From Thereva unica (taxonomy: Eukaryota; Arthropoda; Insecta; Diptera; Therevidae): DNA of 64,000 nt. The first letter of the stretch is position 1; the number at the start of each line of letters is the position of its first letter. Below the pieces are notes generated by a model. That model did not search any database. It was not told the DNA's origin and saw only the letters and a program-made list of their open reading frames with translations. Where the stretch lies: the NCBI GenBank assembly GCA_949987705.1, contig OX465281.1, positions 1,218,001 to 1,282,000 on the forward strand, given 5' to 3'. A program made the translations under genes and the position numbers. Below, piece by piece: positions 58,596 to 64,000 of the stretch.

Positions 58596-61500
58596 GTTCA
58601 GTACATCGAAAGTTACATCAACATCAAAAACAGTTTATGACAGCACAGATTTTATCCAGCACGAAACAAGTTCAAGTAGTAAAGAAGCTTCCCCAACAAA
58701 AAGACCAGCTAGCACGCAACAATATGATCCTATGAGTGCAACATCCCTACAATTCAACGAAATAAGAAGCCTAAAACGAATTGAAAAAACCAGTGAGGCA
58801 GTTGGAACGACCGATTCCAAGCAACTGCTCGATATTCCAGGCATTGTAGATCCACAAACTGGTCGAATTCTAACAGTTGGCGAAGCAATACATATGCGTA
58901 TTCTTGATGTACGAACTGGAGAGATAATAATCAATGAACAACGTATTAGTCTGCAAGATGCCGTCCGACAAGGTGCTATTGACTCTAATTTAGTATCAAA
59001 TTTGCTGCAGCCTGGTGCTGCTGTTGATCACAGTGGAAGACACCTTAACCTGCTGGAAGTTATACAGAAGGAAATTCTCGAGGCAGAGAACGGATATGAA
59101 ACGGCTGAGAAACGGATCAAGGTAACAAGAGAAGTAGATGAAACAATTGCTGCCCCCAAAAATATTGCCGAAGCTATTGCTGCTGGTCATGTCGATGCTA
59201 AAACCGGTCTGTATCATGTTAAGTCGGGCCAAACTATAAGCATCGCTGAAGCATATGATCGTGGATATCTAATTCGTCATGAGTCAGTTACAATAAAATC
59301 AAATGCATTGTGCCTATCGGATGCAATTGCACACGGATTAGTGGACAGCAGTGGATGGATATCGGATCGGAATTCGGGAGATAAATTCAGGCTCGACTCG
59401 GCTATAGCTAATGGATTCATTGATCCAAATCTGAGAGAAGTCGTCGACGCAAAGAATGATGCTAAAGTGACACTAGACGAAGCTTTGAAATCGGGCATCT
59501 TAAACCCAAAAACCGGTCGATTTGTAAATGCAGTGACAAAAGAAAAATTGACATTTATCGAGGCTAAGAGCAGACAGATGATAGTAAAACCATTCACTCT
59601 TAAAGATGTTTGCGACCTTAATCTACTAGATAAAAACGGCAAAATAACTAGTCCAATGCGTCGGGAGAAGCTTAGTATTATGCAGGCCATGAGTGCAGGT
59701 GTTGTAGACGAAGATAATTTGAAATGCATTACAAAGCAAAAGGGCGAATTAGTTACTCTATCAGAAGCTATCGCTGACGGCATAATTCTGCCTGCCGAGG
59801 CAAGGTACCGTGACTCAATTACCGCTGAAATCATAACAATCCCAGAAGCAGTCGATCGTGGGCTTATTAGTTCCGTGTCGCAAAAATCGATCTTCGAGAT
59901 TGACGGGTTCAAGGATCCGTATTCAGGTGATTTTGTTAGCTTTAACGCAGCTTTAGGTAAGGATATTCTTAGACGCAAAAACGGGGAGTTCCTATTAGAT
60001 TCTGGTAAAGGCAATTTGGTTGATCTCAAATCAGGTATAGAAGCTGGTCTAGTTCGGCCAGAGGTGCACGAAATGTTTAGCCGTCAGATTGGTGTCCAAG
60101 ATGCAGCTAGTAGGGAATTATCTGTTTTAGATTTAGTGTATTTAGAGCTTATAGATCCCAAGACAGGTTATTTACTGGATCCGAATACAAAGACTCCAGT
60201 ACCTTTAGACACAGCAATCGAACGAAATTTTATTACGCCTGAAGGTGCCTTACTTTTGAGTAGTCTGCTTAATATTACATTGACGACTGAGACTGTTACT
60301 AAAAAGATAAAGCGTTACGTTACTGTTACGTCTGGTGCTACTGGTGATGAACATGAAATTATTTTAACATTTACCGAAGCGGTACGACAAGGTTTCATTG
60401 ATGAGGATCGACAGTTATTTAAAGATCCAAAGACAGGTAAGGTTTTCTCTGTGCAACAGGCCTTGAGTTACGGGCTACTTATGCCCGACTCGGACGATAC
60501 TGTACCTGAACCATCCAATCGTAAAAATAAGAAGTCAACTATCACTATTGTTACAAAATCCATCATTCCAGAACCCGAAATAAAACTAAAAACTAAAAAC
60601 ATCATTGAAAAATCCGTCGATTTCCCCATTCTACAAAAAGACCAATACTCGACCATTCATACTGAAACTAAGATAGAGAAGAAACGCGACTCCAAGACCG
60701 TGGTGTCCGAATTTTTAAATGTTGAAAGGCAAAGTGTTACCACTGAGCGACAACTTATGGAACTGCCTCCGGAAGGTTGGTTCTTGTCCCAAGCGATTCA
60801 GCAGAAACTGTTCGATCCTCAAACTGGTCTCTTTACCATTCCTGGGACAGATCGATTAGTGAGCTTCCAGGAATGCATTCAACTGCAGATTATCAACAGA
60901 AATTCAGCAAGTGTTCTTGATCCCAAAAATAATAGAAAGATCACAGTTCCTCGTAGTTTTGAGAAGAAAATTGTGGATGCTACTGGAAACTACAAAGAAG
61001 GCAAAAAAATTATCAACATGAAGCAAGCTATTGAAGCTGGCAAGATTATTTTAGAAGACCCTATGGAAGTGGACCAGAGCAATCAGCGACTTCTTAAAAT
61101 TACGAAGGTGACAGGACAACCCGATGTGGTGGAAGTATCTGGAAGGTTAGATGAGAATCCACCCCAATTTGTGGAAGTGAAAACATCTCAACAGGAATTA
61201 GGTAGCCCCGAGCCCTTACAAATAGCCCCGGGAGCCATCTATGATCCTTCAACAGCGTTAGTAATTTTCACTCAAACTGGAAGGTCCGAAAATATTATCA
61301 CGGCAGTAGTGGAAGGCCTAATTGATCCCAATCTTGTAAAAATCACAGATACTCGTACAGGCGACGAGCTCTCTGTCCGGGATGCCATTCTTCGGGAAAT
61401 TGTTGATCCTATTACGGGTGAAGTAATTGATAAATCCGGAAGCCGTTTGGACCTCATAACAGCAGTGAAATTTGGAATTTTGGCAGTAGCTGGAGCTCCT

Positions 61501-64000
61501 TTGGTAGCCGTTGCAGGTGCCTTAAAGACTGTGCGTTTTGTAACTGATCCAAGAACTGGTGAGCAGATTCCTGTAGAAGTCGCGTATGAACGAGGAATTG
61601 TGTCAAGAGATCAACTCTCATTCGATTCGAAGGCATCAACCCCAAGCTCAAAGAGCCCCGAAAAGGAAAGAGGAAGGATACTTGCAACCGACAGTATTAG
61701 CTTAGATGATGACTCGTTGCCCAGCGAAGCCGATCGAACAAAATTGCGAATAACCAGAGAACCCAAGTATCAAGTTTCAATTGGAAAGGCCAAATCTTTG
61801 TCACAAAGTCCCGAAAAGGAAGCTAAATTAGTTGTCCTCCAGAAAATGCGAAAGAAGATGGTGAAACCCAAGGATGCTGTAGAGAAAGGCATAATTGACA
61901 AGGCAACTGCAGACATCTTAGAAAACAAAGCAAATTTCACAGCTGAAGATGGAAACATAGTAACGATTTCAGAAGCTTTAGAGTTGGGTTTAATAGATGG
62001 TAAGCAAGGAAGAATTACTGATCCTCAGCGGGGCGACATCCTTAACATAGAACAAGCAATTGAAAGAGGTATCCTAGATCCAGAAGGTACAAATCACATA
62101 CTCGTTCCATTGGCTAAGAGCTTGTCTGTTCCACAGCTCAAAGAACAAGGACTTATAGACCCAGAAAATATTCAAATTGTTCATCCAGAAACTGGAAACT
62201 CTCTTTCCGTTAAAGAAGCGATAATCTGTGAAGTTTTAGATCCAAAATCAAAACTCTTAAAGCCAAAGAAGGTAACATTGGAAAAGGCTATCGAAGACGG
62301 TATTGTTGACGAAAATAAATCCCTGGTGAACACCAAAAAAGGACCTCTCGATCTACTAGCTGCGGTCAAAGAAAAAACCTTTGACTCCCACGATTCGAAT
62401 AAACCCATAGAAAACATTCCTCCCGTCGGTATGACTCTCCCTGTAGCTATCAAGAAGGGCCTCGTGAACCTAGAAGCAAATGAAATTCGTCACCCAATCA
62501 CTGGAGAAACTAAGCCAATCAAGCAAGCCATCGATGATAACTTCATCATGGCGGTACCATATCCTCCAGTGGTTGATAGCGTTATGATAGACGAAGCCAT
62601 TGCTGAAGGCTTGCTTGATGCTGAACTTGGTGTTATGAAGCATCCTACGACAGGTGAAAATATTCCAATTAAAGAAGCCATCGAAACAGGACTCTTAGTC
62701 GTGAAATCCCTGCCGGAGTTCGCTGTTGTCCATTCTTCAGGTCCAATAACTTCTGTAACAGAAACAGTTACGTCCGTTCACACTGTAACAACGAAAACTA
62801 TTGAACTTTTGCAAGGGTATGCAATGGTATCTGGAGATCAAATTCAAGACACCACCACCGGAGAAATTATTTCAATGGAAGAAGCGAAATTGCAAGGAAT
62901 TGTGAAGGACGGCTCTGAAACAAAAGAAAGCTTCGCCACTAAAGAAATAAAGCAGAATTTCTCCGATGCTGTGCGTCAAGGACTTGTTAATATTACGGAA
63001 GGAACTTACACAAACCCTAATTCGGGCGCGAAAATTCCAATTCAGCAAGCTGTTGATGATGGCATTCTTAGTATCGATACTGAAGGCACTGCTGAAACCT
63101 CTGTGCTTGCAACAGAAAAAATGACTATAGTACAGGCATATCAAACGATCTACGATGAAGAGCACAAGCAGTTCCGCGATCCAAAAGATCCGTCGCGTTT
63201 CGTATCATTGGAAAAGGCTATGGAAGAAGGAATCGTGGATCCAAAATCTGTTGTGTATGATATCCCATCAGGTAAGGTTCAAACTCTTGAAGAAGGCGTT
63301 AAGGAGGGCTTAATCGATCCAAAAACTGGGGAAGTCAAGCAAAAATCAGGAAAATCGATAAATGTAAAAGAAGCTGCCAAAATGGGTCTTTTAGCTGTTG
63401 TGGGAGCGCCAGTGCTTGCTGGAATGGCCATCACAGGTGCAGTCAAAAAGGCTGTACAAAAGAAAGACAAAACACCTGAGCCCAAACGGCAAATATCGCC
63501 CACGAAAGAGACAAAAATGGAGAGTTTTAAAACTGTACAAACTGTTGTAGAAACTATTGAACAGCCACAAAAACTAATTGAATCCGTTACAACAATAAGC
63601 GAGATCCGAACTTCACCCGTGAAGGAAACAAGTAGTCCAAGCTCAATTTCTAGAATTTCACCAACGAAGGAAAAAGAAACTCCTCTATCGCCAAGAAAAG
63701 ATTCCACCTCTCCTACAAAAGAGAAAAAAGTTTCACCATTCCCAGCGAAAGAACCTACTTCGCCCACAAAAGACGTGAAGGTTCCTTCTTCACCAGTGAA
63801 GGATGCAACTGTAGTTACGGTAGAACAGAAGATATCAACTTCCACAACGAAGGAGCAGAAGATATCAACTTCACCAACGAAGGAGCAGAAGGTATCGACT
63901 TCACCAAAGAAGGAGCAGAAAACGCCTGAATCACCTATAAAAGAAAAGGAAACACCAACTTCACCAACATCACCAAGAACGTCTCCAACAAAGGAACAAA
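58596..64000 (+). CDS. shot: shot giant plakin-repeat exon (3' end beyond window)
   Basis: The acceptor ACTTTTATAG enters in phase 2 and the frame stays open to the window end (1,801 codons). After a Ser/Thr-rich start come about forty plakin-repeat-type units of the form LxxAIxxGLIDPxTGxxxxP, for example LSDAIAHGLVD, DEALKSGILNPKTG, LNIEQAIERGILDPEG and LEKAMEEGIVDPKS, from about 58,850 to 63,380. Two matching hydrophobic segments end repeat blocks (61,474-61,524 and 63,382-63,444). From about 63,460 the sequence is a Ser-Pro-Thr-Lys-Glu-rich linker. Role: in plakins these repeats bind intermediate filaments or junction proteins. Flies lack cytoplasmic intermediate filaments, and this Short stop form is tied to epithelial junctions. 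The antisense open frames here (59,277-60,029 and 63,279-63,845) are shadows. Confidence 0.93.
63829..63948 (+). repeat. shot: Four 30-bp coding tandem repeats
   Basis: Units begin at 63,829, 63,859, 63,889 and 63,919 and encode KISTSTTKEQ, KISTSPTKEQ, KVSTSPKKEQ and a diverged KTPESPIKEK. They sit inside a longer stretch of SPTK/SPVK motifs that may be phosphorylation sites for proline-directed kinases. Confidence 0.9.

Noticed and set aside
59277..60029. 250-codon antisense open frame within the plakin-repeat exon
   Set aside because: It is the shadow of the sense coding frame. Its Ser/Leu-rich translation has no domain, while the sense strand reads as plakin repeats.
63279..63845. 188-codon antisense open frame with repeated SFVGE motifs
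   Set aside because: The repeated motifs are the antisense image of the sense SPTKE linker.

Overview
The window is nuclear DNA of an insect, most likely a fly (Diptera). It carries the middle of one very large gene on the + strand, the spectraplakin short stop (shot/kakapo, the fly relative of MACF1 and dystonin). The identification rests on conserved exon translations: a CH2 actin-binding domain, a plakin domain with an embedded SH3 domain, and a giant exon of plakin repeats. I cannot name the species. Introns of up to about 22 kb packed with decayed transposons suggest a fairly large genome.

Layout. 1-10,300: upstream or intronic DNA with no exon I can support, a GATC-rich block near 1.1-1.5 kb, an RT fragment and several short repeats. 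10,629-11,243: an alternative first coding exon (193 codons, phase 0). 11,244-23,460: a 12.2-kb region holding LINE pieces, a 3.2-kb hAT-like foldback element with a 118-bp satellite core and a clean 8-bp target duplication, a surrounding TTAA-flanked repeat, and a TTA-flanked element. 23,461-33,872: eight exons that stay in frame across every junction (3,555 nt, 1,185 codons) and encode CH2 plus most of the plakin domain. 33,873-56,247: a 22-kb intron with many LINE fragments, short inverted-repeat elements and a tRNA-headed SINE-like element. 56,248-64,000: a likely internal alternative start, two small exons, and a plakin-repeat exon still open at the window end.

How it works together. CH2 binds F-actin weakly by itself and strongly with CH1. 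No CH1 exon was recognised here, so CH1 should lie upstream of the window. The first exon at 10.7 kb splices in phase directly to the CH2 exon, so it would give a CH2-only head like the known fly isoform C. The exon at 56,375 starts in phase 0. It can therefore follow either the plakin-domain exon ending at 33,872 or the short first exon at 56,248, giving plakin-repeat proteins with or without the actin-binding head. The rod, EF-hands and GAR domain lie beyond 64,000.

There is no CRISPR array, operon or bacterial feature. Most of the non-coding sequence is ordinary insect intron and transposon debris. The best candidates for something undescribed are the hAT foldback/satellite element (14,138-17,359), the nested insertions at 38.9-40.2 kb and 44.2-45.0 kb, an unassigned exon-like segment at 22,855-23,019, and a duplicated hydrophobic module inside the plakin-repeat exon.
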